Below, piece after piece: positions 48,587 to 57,760 of a DNA stretch of 64,000 nucleotides; position 1 is the stretch's first letter; every line of letters begins with the position of its first letter. Under the pieces are notes generated by a model. It was given only the letters and a program-made list of their open reading frames with translations. It had not been told where the DNA came from and searched no databases. The DNA is taken from NCBI RefSeq assembly GCF_000219585.1, contig NC_015731.1, positions 1,240,001 to 1,304,000 of the forward strand, in the 5' to 3' direction. Origin of the DNA: Nitrosomonas sp. Is79A3. Lineage in GTDB: Bacteria > Pseudomonadota > Gammaproteobacteria > Burkholderiales > Nitrosomonadaceae. The position numbers and the translations under genes were made by a program.

Positions 48587-49318
48587 TTAAGGCCGTGACG
48601 GAAAAACACCTTGCCAGGCAATGATGCAGTTAACCGTTGTGTAGGACTGCATGATTGAGAATGGCTGAGAGCTTCCGGTATTGCCTACTGTGACCGCTGT
48701 ATTGGTTGTGGTCGTCACATTAACGCCACTCAGAGTGGTTTCAATGGAGCCGGCGTGCATATTCACGTTTGGCGCCGTTGTGGAGGAATATATCTTGATA
48801 AGGGCTGCAGACGATGTGGCAATTGCATTACTGCCTGGAGTAGTCATGTCACCCGTTGCATTGGCAGCTTTGAGTGTGGAAGTTGCACTAGCGCCGGGGG
48901 CAACCGCAGAAGTGGATGTTGAAACTGCGGTAGCTGGATGCGAATGTATCGGCAGTTGCGTGGCCGTGAGCGTAACATTTTCAGCGCCACTGGTTTGGCC
49001 CATCGTGAAATTTGAGTATCCTGGGGATTGTCCCTGGTGTACCGGTACTTTTCCTCGCATGTCAGGCAGCTTAAAGTTAGTGACACCATCCCCGCCGTAG
49101 GTAGTGCCCAGTAAGGAGTAAAGTGCTGCGTACTGGTTGATGGGCAGTGTTTGCCCGTTGCATTGAAACCACCCGTCCGGTGCAAAATTAAATGCGACAT
49201 AACTGATTTCCCCAACAAATGGCTCATAGGCGGCAGTGGCGTCGTCAGGTGTTGCAGCCAGGAGTGCTATGGCTGTGGTGAGAGTAAAAAAACCTTGCGT
49301 CTTTTTCGTGTGTTTCAT
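48587..49318 (-). CDS. Exported phage tail collar domain protein (microcystin-dependent-protein-like)
   Basis: 243 residues. An ATG at 49318 follows GGGGAAGGACTG. The open frame reaches back to 49786, but only this start gives a signal peptide (TLTTAIALLAATPDDATA). The mature protein begins with the tail-collar pattern PFVGEISYVAFNFAPDGW, CNGQTLPINQYAALYSLLGTTYGG and FKLPDMRGKVPVHQG, then a Thr/Ser/Ala-rich variable region, and ends PFSIMQSYTTVNCIIAWQG. Related bacterial proteins of this kind are surface or secreted proteins of unclear role. No other phage genes are present, so it is not part of a prophage. Confidence 0.85.
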   Translation of the reverse strand: MKHTKKTQGFFTLTTAIALLAATPDDATAAYEPFVGEISYVAFNFAPDGWFQCNGQTLPINQYAALYSLLGTTYGGDGVTNFKLPDMRGKVPVHQGQSPGYSNFTMGQTSGAENVTLTATQLPIHSHPATAVSTSTSAVAPGASATSTLKAANATGDMTTPGSNAIATSSAALIKIYSSTTAPNVNMHAGSIETTLSGVNVTTTTNTAVTVGNTGSSQPFSIMQSYTTVNCIIAWQGVFPSRP

Positions 49319-49550
49319 CAGTCCTTCCCCTTTGATTAAGATTTGGCTTTTAATTTCAAGCGTAACATTTGATACTGGCGATGAATTTCTCCTTTTATCG
49401 TAACAGTGCACTAATCCTAACATAATGTTGTAATAAGGTGCTTTATGCCCTTTATTCCGTTGAAAGCACCCGGACAATTGAAATTGTCTTGAATCAATAT
49501 ACGGTCTCAAACTTAAATCTGTTTTACACTGATGATAAGATGGCAGTCTG

Positions 49551-50780
49551 ATGAAACTGAGCGATCTAAAAAACTGGACAGAATACTGGGAGCAACTCCG
49601 CACGGCGCTGCTCGAACCCGGTGTTGACAAAACATTGCTGGAAGCATCGTTGCGCGAGGCACGCGCGAAGATGCCGGTTCCCGTACTATGGCTGCTGGGT
49701 AAGACACAATCTGGCAAAACTTCGATTATCCGAGCGTTGACCGGTAGCGAAACCGCTGAGATCGGTAATGGTTTCCAGCCGTGCACGCGCAGTTCCCGTT
49801 TTTATGATTTCCCGGCTGAAGTGCCGGTTATCCGGTTTCTGGATACGCGCGGTCTGGGTGAGATTTCATATGATCCCGGTGACGATATGCAGTATTGCGA
49901 GTCTCAGGCGCATTTGCTGGTTGCTGTGATGAAAGTGGCTGATATCAATCAGATTGCGGTGTTTGACGTGCTGCATACCATTCGTCAGCGCCATCCCGAA
50001 TGGCCTTTGCTGATTGTGCAGACCGGTTTGCACGAGCTTTATCCTGATCAATTCGGACATTTGCATCCGTGGCCGTATGCCGAGGATCCCTTACCGGAAA
50101 CTATTCCGCTCGATTTGCGCCGCGCTTTGCTGGCGCAACGGGATACTTTAAAGCAATTACCTGGATTTTCCCCGTCGCGCTGGGTAGCGGTCGATTTGAC
50201 GTTGCCTGAAGATGGGTTTGACCCGCCGGATTATGGTTTAGAAGCCTTGTGGCAAGCGATTGAGTCACTTTTGCCGTTAGGTTTGCAACAGCAACTCAGC
50301 GGTGATAAAGAAGTGCATGACCTGTATGCACGTGCTGCGCACCAGCAAATTTCGGGTTATGCGCTTGCAGCGGCAGGCTTGGGTGCTTTGCCGGTGGTGG
50401 ACCTGGTTGCAGTGTCGGCGGTTCAGGCCAAACTCTTGCATAGCCTGGCTATCTTATACGGGCAGCGCTGGGATAAAAGCACTATGACAGAATTTTTGGG
50501 GTTGATGGGTGCGGGGATTGCGTCCAGTTATATGATACGGTTGCTCAGCCGGGCGGTGGTTAAGGTGATTCCTTTCTGGGGGCAAACGGTGGGTGCAGTG
50601 TGGGGTGCCAGTTCCAGTGGTGCGACTACGTATGCATTAGGCAAGGCAGCGATCTATTTCTTTATCCGGCGCAAGGATGGTTTGAATGTCGATCCTGAGG
50701 CATTGCGCCGCATCTATGCGGATGAGCTGGAGCGTGGGGCATCGCTACTTAAGGAACGTTTGCGGGGTAAACCAGGATGA
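49551..50780 (+). CDS. P-loop GTPase with C-terminal DUF697 membrane domain
   Basis: 409 residues. An N-terminal GTPase domain has the P-loop LGKTQSGKTSIIRALTG (about residues 48-64) and switch motif DTRGLGE (about 98). The C-terminal part, AAHQQISGYALAAAGLGALPV onward with VDLVAVSAVQAKLLHSLA and a second hydrophobic stretch (FWGQTVGAVWGASSSGATTYALG), resembles the DUF697/YcjF membrane region. The next gene overlaps by 4 bases and also encodes a membrane GTPase, so the two probably act together at the inner membrane. A fragment of this gene lies at 40.8 kb. Confidence 0.82.
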   Translation: MKLSDLKNWTEYWEQLRTALLEPGVDKTLLEASLREARAKMPVPVLWLLGKTQSGKTSIIRALTGSETAEIGNGFQPCTRSSRFYDFPAEVPVIRFLDTRGLGEISYDPGDDMQYCESQAHLLVAVMKVADINQIAVFDVLHTIRQRHPEWPLLIVQTGLHELYPDQFGHLHPWPYAEDPLPETIPLDLRRALLAQRDTLKQLPGFSPSRWVAVDLTLPEDGFDPPDYGLEALWQAIESLLPLGLQQQLSGDKEVHDLYARAAHQQISGYALAAAGLGALPVVDLVAVSAVQAKLLHSLAILYGQRWDKSTMTEFLGLMGAGIASSYMIRLLSRAVVKVIPFWGQTVGAVWGASSSGATTYALGKAAIYFFIRRKDGLNVDPEALRRIYADELERGASLLKERLRGKPG

Positions 50781-52330
50781 AAGCGCCACTTCCAGTCGTT
50801 GATCCGCTACGATTATTGGTACTCATTCTGCTGATATTGCCCGTGTTGGCGTTGCTTGGCTTTGGGGTGTTGTGGTTGTGGCAGAGCGGCAATTTACAGA
50901 TTTGGTTGATTGCGATGGTGGTATGCGGCGGTCTGGGTTACGGTTTGCAGCAGTGGCTGGTGCGGCGTGAACGACAATTACTAACGGATACGGTTACCGA
51001 GCCTAACCCGGATTGGCCGCCGAGTGCGGAAGTCGTGTGGCGAAAAGTCGAAGCATTGGCGGAAACCTGTAATCCAGAGGATTGGCCGCTTGAAGACGGC
51101 ACATGGGTGCTGGAACTGGGGCAGAAAGCACTGCAAACCGTTGCGCATTGTTATCACCCGAATGTTGAAAAGCCGCTGCTTGAACTGACTGTGCCGCATA
51201 CCTTATTGATTATCGAACGCGCGAGCCGTGATTTGCGCCGGGATGTCGCTGAAAAAATACCATTTAGCAATCGCCTGACTATCGGTGATTTGTTCCGGAT
51301 ACAGCGCTGGAAGGCCAAGGCAGAACAAATAGTGAATATCTACCGGGCAGGCAGCGTCATTTTCAATCCGGTCAATGCTTTGCTTAGTGAAGCGTGGCGG
51401 CATTTGCGCGAACGCAGTTTTGATCAGGCCAGGAATGAATTGCATAGCTGGTTTTTGCGTGCCTATATCTGCAAGGTCGGCTATTACGCGATTGATCTGT
51501 ATAGCGGCCGTCTACCGCTGGGCGACGAAGAGCCTACAACATCACCAACACCGGAATCCCAGGCAGACCTAGAACAAGTTGAGGAAAAGGCAAAGTCAAC
51601 TGTTGAGCCATTGCGTATTCTTGTTCTTGGACGGTCCAATGCGGGTAAATCCAGTTTGATCAATGCCTTGTTTGGGAAACTCACAACCACCACGGATGTA
51701 TTGCCTGATACGACCCAAGCACTTCAACCATTCATTTTGTCACGTGAAGGGCTAACCCAGGCATTGATCTTCGATAGCCCGGGATGTGACAGCCCTTTTT
51801 TTGACGATAAGCAAATGTTGACGGCAGCCGGGAATGCCGATTTGATTTTATGGATTAGCCCGGCTAATCGTCCCGATCGGCAGACTGAGCGTAACTGCAT
51901 CGATACTTTGCGTGCATTCCTGGCTGCGCGAATGGATCGCCGCTCCCCGCCATTGCTGGTTGTTGCCAATTTTATCGATCGCTTGCGGCCAGTAAATGAA
52001 TGGCATCCCCCTTACGATTTGACAAATCGGCAGGATATCAAGGCAGTCAACATCACTGCTGCAGTGCGGGCCATCGCTACTGATTTGGCTGTACCGGTTG
52101 AGCAGGTCATTCCAGTTTGTCTGCTGGAAGGAAAAGTGTATAACGTGGATGACACGCTGTGGGCAGGCATATTGAGTCATCAGGATGAAGCGCTCAGAGC
52201 GCGTCTGATACGTTGTCTGGATGCCAGAAAACGCGCCGAAGATTGGGTCATGTTGCGTCGACAGATGGCCGGTGCCGGACGGTTTCTGCGGGATTTGCCG
52301 GAGATGCTGGGTAAACGTTCCGGGCGGTAG
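50777..52330 (+). CDS. Membrane GTPase (EngA/YfjP-like), partner of the upstream GTPase
   Basis: 517 residues. Two N-terminal transmembrane helices (LLVLILLILPVLALLGFGVLW and IWLIAMVVCGGLGYGLQQW), an alpha-helical middle region, then a GTPase domain with P-loop LGRSNAGKSSLINALFG (about 284), G3 FDSPGCDSP and a G4-like VANFIDRL. The start overlaps the upstream gene by 4 bases (ATGA). Role unknown; coupled GTPases of this type are often annotated as envelope-stress or division-linked, which I cannot confirm here. Confidence 0.82.
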   Translation: MKAPLPVVDPLRLLVLILLILPVLALLGFGVLWLWQSGNLQIWLIAMVVCGGLGYGLQQWLVRRERQLLTDTVTEPNPDWPPSAEVVWRKVEALAETCNPEDWPLEDGTWVLELGQKALQTVAHCYHPNVEKPLLELTVPHTLLIIERASRDLRRDVAEKIPFSNRLTIGDLFRIQRWKAKAEQIVNIYRAGSVIFNPVNALLSEAWRHLRERSFDQARNELHSWFLRAYICKVGYYAIDLYSGRLPLGDEEPTTSPTPESQADLEQVEEKAKSTVEPLRILVLGRSNAGKSSLINALFGKLTTTTDVLPDTTQALQPFILSREGLTQALIFDSPGCDSPFFDDKQMLTAAGNADLILWISPANRPDRQTERNCIDTLRAFLAARMDRRSPPLLVVANFIDRLRPVNEWHPPYDLTNRQDIKAVNITAAVRAIATDLAVPVEQVIPVCLLEGKVYNVDDTLWAGILSHQDEALRARLIRCLDARKRAEDWVMLRRQMAGAGRFLRDLPEMLGKRSGR

Positions 52331-52403
52331 TGCGCATGGGTTGGATCAAATCAGAAGACGAATTGCGTGATTTTAATTTTGCGAATAGCGGATAGACTAA
52401 GAA

Positions 52404-53165
52404 ATGTTTATAAAGCAATTTGTATTTCCCTTTCTTCTTTTACTTAGTTTCATCGTATTAGCGGTTATTCCTGATCGTGCGCAGGCGCAATACTGGTGGA
52501 ATGCCAGCCGTGAACCGGTTGGGTTGGCGCCTGATCCTGTTGCAACGCCGGAAGCGATTATTCAGATCTATGGTGCGCGTGCTTATGGCTGGCGGGGTTA
52601 TTTGGGAATCCATACCTGGATCGCCGTGAAACCCGCTCAAGCAAAGTTCTATACCATCTATGAAGTAATCGGATGGTTGCAACGCAGGAGAATGCCGGTA
52701 TTAGTGATTTACGAGAATGTGCCCGATAGGCGCTGGTACGGCAATATGCCTGAAATATTGCTGGAGAAACGCGGTGATGGCGTGGATGCACTGATTGAGA
52801 AAATTGATCAAGCGGCACGGAATTATCCCTATGCGAAAGAGTATACGATTTGGCCGGGACCCAATTCCAATACGTTTACGGCTTGGGTTTCGCGGTCGGT
52901 ACCGGAACTTCAGCTTGATCTGCCGCCAACGGCGATCGGTAAGGATTATCTGGGCTATCGGTTGATTTCGCAAGCACCGAGTGGCAGCGGCTTTCAGATT
53001 TCATTTTTTGGTTTGTTGGGTGTTCTGGTCAGCGCTGTTGAAGGCATTGAATTCAATCTGTTAGGTCTGTCGTTTGGTGCTAATTGGAACTCGCCAGCAA
53101 TCAGATTGCCACTGGTGGGACGCAAAGATTTGGATTTATGGCCTCAGCCAGTGATTGAAAAATAG
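52404..53165 (+). CDS. DUF3750-like exported protein
   Basis: 253 residues. Signal peptide (FPFLLLLSFIVLAVIPDRAQA|QY), then a conserved-looking core: VQIYGARAYGWRGYLGIHTWIA (seen as QIYGARAYGWRGYLG, HTWIAVKPA), YENVPDRRWYGNMP, YTIWPGPNSNTFTAWVSR and PTAIGKDYL. The pattern fits DUF3750, a family without known function; the invariant-looking His, Asn and Thr of the core could form a catalytic site, but that is speculation. It lies 73 bases after the GTPase pair on the same strand. Confidence 0.75.
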   Translation: MFIKQFVFPFLLLLSFIVLAVIPDRAQAQYWWNASREPVGLAPDPVATPEAIIQIYGARAYGWRGYLGIHTWIAVKPAQAKFYTIYEVIGWLQRRRMPVLVIYENVPDRRWYGNMPEILLEKRGDGVDALIEKIDQAARNYPYAKEYTIWPGPNSNTFTAWVSRSVPELQLDLPPTAIGKDYLGYRLISQAPSGSGFQISFFGLLGVLVSAVEGIEFNLLGLSFGANWNSPAIRLPLVGRKDLDLWPQPVIEK

Positions 53166-53201
53166 TTGTAATCGTAAGATCCTGAGCCTGCGATATTTAA
53201 T

Positions 53202-53220
53202 TGATAATTATTCGTATTCA
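53202..53220. promoter_or_regulatory. Possible Fur box upstream of the ferric transporter operon
   Basis: TGATAATTATTCGTATTCA fits the repeated NATA/TAT pattern of Fur sites (consensus GATAATGATAATCATTATC) with several mismatches. It is 60-80 bases before the iron-binding-protein gene, and fur is present in the window. Confidence 0.45.
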
Positions 53221-53281
53221 TAATATAGTAAACAAGAATGATGCATTGAGCCTATGAACATTTTTGCCTGGAAGTTTTGTC

Positions 53282-54295
53282 ATGCCAAGATTTAACGCAA
53301 GCCGTTTTGTTGTCGCAGTTTCTTTTCTTTTCTCTTTGTTTGTCGCGCACTCAGCACATGCCGAAGAAGTGGTGGTTTATTCTGCACGGATTGAGCAACT
53401 GATTAAACCGATGTTTGACGCTTTTACCAAGGAAACCGGGATTAAGGTCAAATATACAACGGACAATGAAGGCGCTTTGCTTGCTCGATTGGAAGCAGAG
53501 GGAAAAAATACTCCGGCTGATATGCTGATAACGGCGGATGCCGGTAACCTTTGGGCGGCGGCGCGGGCAGGATTGCTGAAACCTATCAAATCAGAGGTGC
53601 TGGAGAACAATATTCCGGTGCATTTGCGGGATCCCGGTAATGAATGGTTTGGCTTGTCAATACGCGCACGCACATTAATTTATAACACAAAAAAAGTAAA
53701 TCCTTCCGAGCTCTCCACGTACGAAGATCTGGCTGATTCCAAATGGAACAAACGGTTATGCTTGCGCACCTCCAAGAAAGTGTATAACCAATCTCTGGTA
53801 GCGATGTTGATTGCGGAACACGGTGAAACTGAAGCGGAGAAAATTGTCAGAGGCTGGGTGGCCAACTTGGCAACAGATCCGTTGTCGGATGACACCCGGG
53901 CTTTGGAATTTGTTGCGGCCGGTAAATGTGATGTGACTTTGGTCAATACCTATTACTTTGGCCGTTTAATGCAGAAAGATCCCAACTTGCCGTTGGCAAT
54001 TTTTTGGCCAAACCAGAATAACAGCGGCGTGCATGTCAATATTTCAGGTGCAGGGATTACGCGTTACAATCGCAATGAGCAAGCTGCCATCAAATTACTG
54101 GAATTTCTATCATCCGATAAAGCACAAAATCTTTTTGCTGATGTAAATATGGAGTATCCAGCCAATCCAAGAATTAGCGTGGATCCATTTGTTGCGGCCT
54201 GGGGCAGTTTTAAGCAAAATCCAATGAATTTGGTTAAAGCCGGTGAATTACAGACAACCGCTGTGAAATTGATGGATCGTGCGGGTTACCGGTAA
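53282..54295 (+). CDS. fbpA: Ferric iron ABC transporter, periplasmic binding protein
   Basis: Iron-binding protein of the FbpA/FutA group. Signal peptide (VVAVSFLFSLFVAHSAHA|EE). The mature protein starts EVVVYSARIEQLIKPMFDAF and has EGALLARLEAEG and the paired Tyr ligands in VNTYYFGRL. About 337 residues. The ATG at 53282 has GGAAG upstream; a TTG at 53264 is possible. First gene of an fbpABC-type operon. Confidence 0.9.
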   Translation: MPRFNASRFVVAVSFLFSLFVAHSAHAEEVVVYSARIEQLIKPMFDAFTKETGIKVKYTTDNEGALLARLEAEGKNTPADMLITADAGNLWAAARAGLLKPIKSEVLENNIPVHLRDPGNEWFGLSIRARTLIYNTKKVNPSELSTYEDLADSKWNKRLCLRTSKKVYNQSLVAMLIAEHGETEAEKIVRGWVANLATDPLSDDTRALEFVAAGKCDVTLVNTYYFGRLMQKDPNLPLAIFWPNQNNSGVHVNISGAGITRYNRNEQAAIKLLEFLSSDKAQNLFADVNMEYPANPRISVDPFVAAWGSFKQNPMNLVKAGELQTTAVKLMDRAGYR

Positions 54296-54336
54296 AAAAT
54301 CAGGTTGAATGCAAAGAACGATGCAGACCGCATAGG

Positions 54337-56001
54337 TTGGTAAAAAATAGAATCTCTTCAACCGGGAATTTTTCTGCATTATTCAATCCCTCATTGCTTA
54401 TGAGCTTCTGGCGTTTGGTTCCTTTTATAGCTGCTGCGTTGGTGCTGGCGCCTGTCGGTGTGATTGTTTCATCTTTTTTTGCGCCTGCCAGTGATATTTG
54501 GCAACACCTGGTGGAAACCACGCTACCTCTTTTGCTCATCAATACGCTTTGGCTTGCATTGGGTGTGATCGTTGGTACCGCATTGCTGGGTATCAGTCTG
54601 GCTTGGTTTACGGCTGTCTATGAATTTCCCGGCCGCCGCTTTTTTTCCTGGGCTTTGTTGTTACCACTGGCGATACCTGCTTATGTGACGGCATTTGTTG
54701 CATTGGGCCTGTTTGATTTTACCGGTCCTATACAAACCACACTGCGTGCATGGCTGGATTCCGATTTATCCTGGTTCCCGGATATACGAAACAGGGCAGG
54801 GGTCATCATTGTTATGACCCTGGCTTTTTATCCTTATGTGTATTTACTGGCACGGAATGCTTTCTTGAGTCAGGGAAAACGATCGCTGGAAGTAGCGCAA
54901 TCCCTCGGATTTAACCGCAAACAAGGCTTCTTTAAAGTGGTGTTGCCGATGGCGCGTCCCTGGATAGCCGGGGGTATCATGCTGGTATTGATGGAAACAT
55001 TGGCGGATTTCGGCACGGTCGCAGTGTTTAACTACAATACATTTACGACAGCCATTTACAAGGCATGGTTCAGTATGTTTTCGTTGCATGCGGCTTCTCA
55101 GTTGGCTTCGTTGCTGATTGTTATTGTTTTCGTCGTGATTGTTCTGGAACAGCAATTCAGGTCGCGTATGCGTTATGCTGAAAATAAAAGAACTGAGCGG
55201 GCGCAGCGTATTCAGCTTATGGGCTGGCATAATTGGGCGGTTACGGGTTTTGTTCTGTGTGTATTGTTATTGGCATTTTTGTTGCCGGTTACACAATTAT
55301 GTATTTGGGCCATACAGTCGTTTACACCAGATTATGACGTAGCCCGGTACTTAGAATTTCTCTGGCATTCATTATCATTGTCGGGTTTGGCAGCTTTGTT
55401 GATTTGCCTGGTTGTGATTACTATGGTTTATGCTTCACGGCGCTATCCGGGCCCAGCTACGCGGTATGCAGTACGAACAGCAACGATAGGCTATGCATTG
55501 CCCGGTACAATTTTGGCGATTGGTGTGTATGTACCGCTGGCATGGCTGGATGGGCAGCTCAGCGAATTAGCTTTGCGCTGGTTTCAGATCGAAACGGGGC
55601 AGTTGATACAAGGAACATTGATCACTATGCTGATTGCCTATTTGATACGGTTTATGGCGGTCAGTCACTATCCCATCGATGGCGCCATGCAACGTATTAC
55701 ACATAGTATCGATGAGGCGGCAATGAGCCTTGGGATGCATGGTTGGGCAATGATAAGGAAGGTGCATATTCCGATGTTGAAGCCGGGTATTTATACGGCT
55801 GCCACCTTAGTGTTCGTCGATGTCATGAAAGAGATGCCGATCACACTGATGACGCGTCCATTCGGTTGGGATACACTGGCTGTCCGGATTTTCGAGATGA
55901 CTTCGGAAGGACAATGGGAGCAAGCGGCTTTGCCCGCTGTGACGCTAGTGCTGGCTGGATTGATACCGATTTTCTTGTTTATGCGCCAAACTGAGAAGTA
56001 G
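54337..56001 (+). CDS. fbpB: Ferric iron ABC transporter, fused permease
   Basis: 554-residue inner-membrane permease with two homologous halves of about six helices. Each half has an EAA-type coupling loop: SLEVAQSLGFNRKQGFFKVVLPMARPWI in the first (seen as VAQSLGFNRKQGFF) and IDEAAMSLGMHGWAMIRKVH in the second. Such two-in-one permeases are typical of FbpB. The frame opens at a TTG (54337); the first ATG is at 54400 (MSFWRLVPF) and may be the true start. Confidence 0.92.
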   Translation: MVKNRISSTGNFSALFNPSLLMSFWRLVPFIAAALVLAPVGVIVSSFFAPASDIWQHLVETTLPLLLINTLWLALGVIVGTALLGISLAWFTAVYEFPGRRFFSWALLLPLAIPAYVTAFVALGLFDFTGPIQTTLRAWLDSDLSWFPDIRNRAGVIIVMTLAFYPYVYLLARNAFLSQGKRSLEVAQSLGFNRKQGFFKVVLPMARPWIAGGIMLVLMETLADFGTVAVFNYNTFTTAIYKAWFSMFSLHAASQLASLLIVIVFVVIVLEQQFRSRMRYAENKRTERAQRIQLMGWHNWAVTGFVLCVLLLAFLLPVTQLCIWAIQSFTPDYDVARYLEFLWHSLSLSGLAALLICLVVITMVYASRRYPGPATRYAVRTATIGYALPGTILAIGVYVPLAWLDGQLSELALRWFQIETGQLIQGTLITMLIAYLIRFMAVSHYPIDGAMQRITHSIDEAAMSLGMHGWAMIRKVHIPMLKPGIYTAATLVFVDVMKEMPITLMTRPFGWDTLAVRIFEMTSEGQWEQAALPAVTLVLAGLIPIFLFMRQTEK

Positions 56002-56005
56002 ATTG

Positions 56006-57061
56006 ATGAGTATCGCACTGCTGCAACTTAACAATGTCCGGCAAGCATATGGCGAGCAAGTCGTTATTCATGATTTATCACTGGCATTACAAAAAGGGAA
56101 TATCGGTTGTTTGCTGGGTCCCAGTGGTTGTGGTAAGACTACCGCACTGCGGTGTATTGCTGGTTTTGAGCCGGTGTCTGCAGGAGAAATTTTGCTCAAT
56201 GGTGTTTGTGTGAGTAGCGCAGATATTCTTGTGCCGCCGGAACAAAGACGGATTGGTATGGTTTTTCAGGATTACGCGTTATTTCCACATCTGGATGTGG
56301 CTGCCAATATCGGTTTTGGTTTGCATCGATTAACCAGAACGGAACGCGAACGGCGTGTGGATGAGTTGTTGCAGGTTGTACAACTGGTTAGTGTATCCGG
56401 CAAATATCCGCATGAATTATCAGGTGGTCAACAACAACGGGTAGCCCTTGCGCGTGCACTGGCACCTAAACCCGAGTTGCTGTTGTTAGATGAACCCTTT
56501 TCCAATCTGGATGTCAGCTTGCGTGAACGCTTAAGCGTGGAAGTGCGTGAGATTCTTAAGGATCAGGGGATTACAGCTATTCTGGTAACCCATGATCAAG
56601 CGGAAGCATTTGCGATTGCCGATGTGATTGGCGTTATGCAGCAAGGTGAAATTCAGCAATGGGATACAGCTTTCAATCTTTATCATCGTCCGGCAAATCG
56701 TTTTGTGGCAAATTTTGTCGGTCAAGGGGTATTCCTTCCAGGTACAGTTATTAGTGCACAGCAGGTTGCGATCGAATTGGGAATTTTAAATGGCGAGATT
56801 CCGCAGTACTGCGATAATGGCTGTAAAGTAGATGTGTTAGTGCGTCCAGATGATATCGTACATGATGATAACAGTCCGTTGCAGGCAACAGTTATTAATA
56901 AAGCATTTCGCGGTGCAGAGATTTTATATACATTGCGTCTTTCTGGCGGAGCCAAGGTACTAGCGTTGGTGCCTAGCCACCATAATCATGTGATTGGTGA
57001 GAAAATAGGCATCAAGCTTGAAGCTGATCATATTGTTGCATTCCGTCAGTCAGTGCTATGA
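56006..57061 (+). CDS. fbpC: Ferric iron ABC transporter, ATP-binding protein
   Basis: About 351 residues. Walker A GPSGCGKTTALRCIAGFE, Q-loop FQDYALFPH, signature LSGGQQQRVALARAL, Walker B LLLDEPFSNLD, and a C-terminal TOBE-like domain (VDVLVRPDDIVHD). The ATG at 56006 is 4 bases after the permease stop, so the genes are cotranscribed. Confidence 0.93.
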   Translation: MSIALLQLNNVRQAYGEQVVIHDLSLALQKGNIGCLLGPSGCGKTTALRCIAGFEPVSAGEILLNGVCVSSADILVPPEQRRIGMVFQDYALFPHLDVAANIGFGLHRLTRTERERRVDELLQVVQLVSVSGKYPHELSGGQQQRVALARALAPKPELLLLDEPFSNLDVSLRERLSVEVREILKDQGITAILVTHDQAEAFAIADVIGVMQQGEIQQWDTAFNLYHRPANRFVANFVGQGVFLPGTVISAQQVAIELGILNGEIPQYCDNGCKVDVLVRPDDIVHDDNSPLQATVINKAFRGAEILYTLRLSGGAKVLALVPSHHNHVIGEKIGIKLEADHIVAFRQSVL

Positions 57062-57286
57062 CAGTCGTTTTGAACTCATTTTGTGTAGAAACTTTACTCA
57101 ATTTGTTTTTCTGAGCATTTTTTAAAAAAATGATGCTTCCCTTTTAACAATTTTTTCTATAGCATAGCAAATTAGTGTGTATACCTTTCTTTTACAGCTT
57201 TATTCCAAATAATCCCTTAAAACAATCTCTGAGATAATGTTGGGGATTACTAATCTTAAAAACCGAATAATTTGAATGAGGATTAT

Positions 57287-57613
57287 ATGAGTCAGCATAT
57301 TCATTACGTTACTGATGCTAATTTTGATGCGGAAGTTTTGCAATCGACAACGCCCGTGCTGGTTGATTACTGGGCGGAATGGTGTGGTCCGTGCAAGATG
57401 ATAGCTCCAATACTCGATGAAATTGCAGGTGAATATGGTGAGCGCCTTAAAGTAGCCAAACTGAATATCGATGAAAATCAGATAACACCACCGAAATATG
57501 GTATTCGCGGTATTCCCACATTGATGTTATTTAAGAATGGAAATATTGAAGCGACGAAAGTCGGGGCATTATCAAAATCGCAATTAACAGCATTTATTGA
57601 CAGTCATATTTAA
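57287..57613 (+). CDS. trxA: Thioredoxin
   Basis: 108-residue cytoplasmic disulphide reductant with the active site [10 protein letters not shown], the cis-Pro loop [11 protein letters not shown] and DYWAEW. ATGAGGAT precedes the ATG at 57287. It stands before rho, as in many proteobacteria (trxA-rho). Confidence 0.95.
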   Translation: MSQHIHYVTDANFDAEVLQSTTPVLVDYWAEWCGPCKMIAPILDEIAGEYGERLKVAKLNIDENQITPPKYGIRGIPTLMLFKNGNIEATKVGALSKSQLTAFIDSHI

Positions 57614-57760
57614 ACCCGCTAGTCTTATATAAATAGTTGATTTGTGGGTGATACAGATTTAAAAAAACCACAGCCCTATATTTAATTATCCCGTCCGTAA
57701 CAACTTTCCTTCCAGCGTCACTATCTTTTAAGTAAGTATTCTTTTTTCACGAGCTTCTTC

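Noticed and set aside
48587-49318. Prophage remnant suggested by the phage tail collar domain
   Set aside because: No capsid, portal, tail, integrase or lysis genes are near; the protein has its own signal peptide and fits bacterial secreted collar-domain proteins.
49319-49786. N-terminal extension of the tail-collar protein frame
   Set aside because: It is antisense to the GTPase start and precedes a much better start with a signal peptide and ribosome site at 49318.
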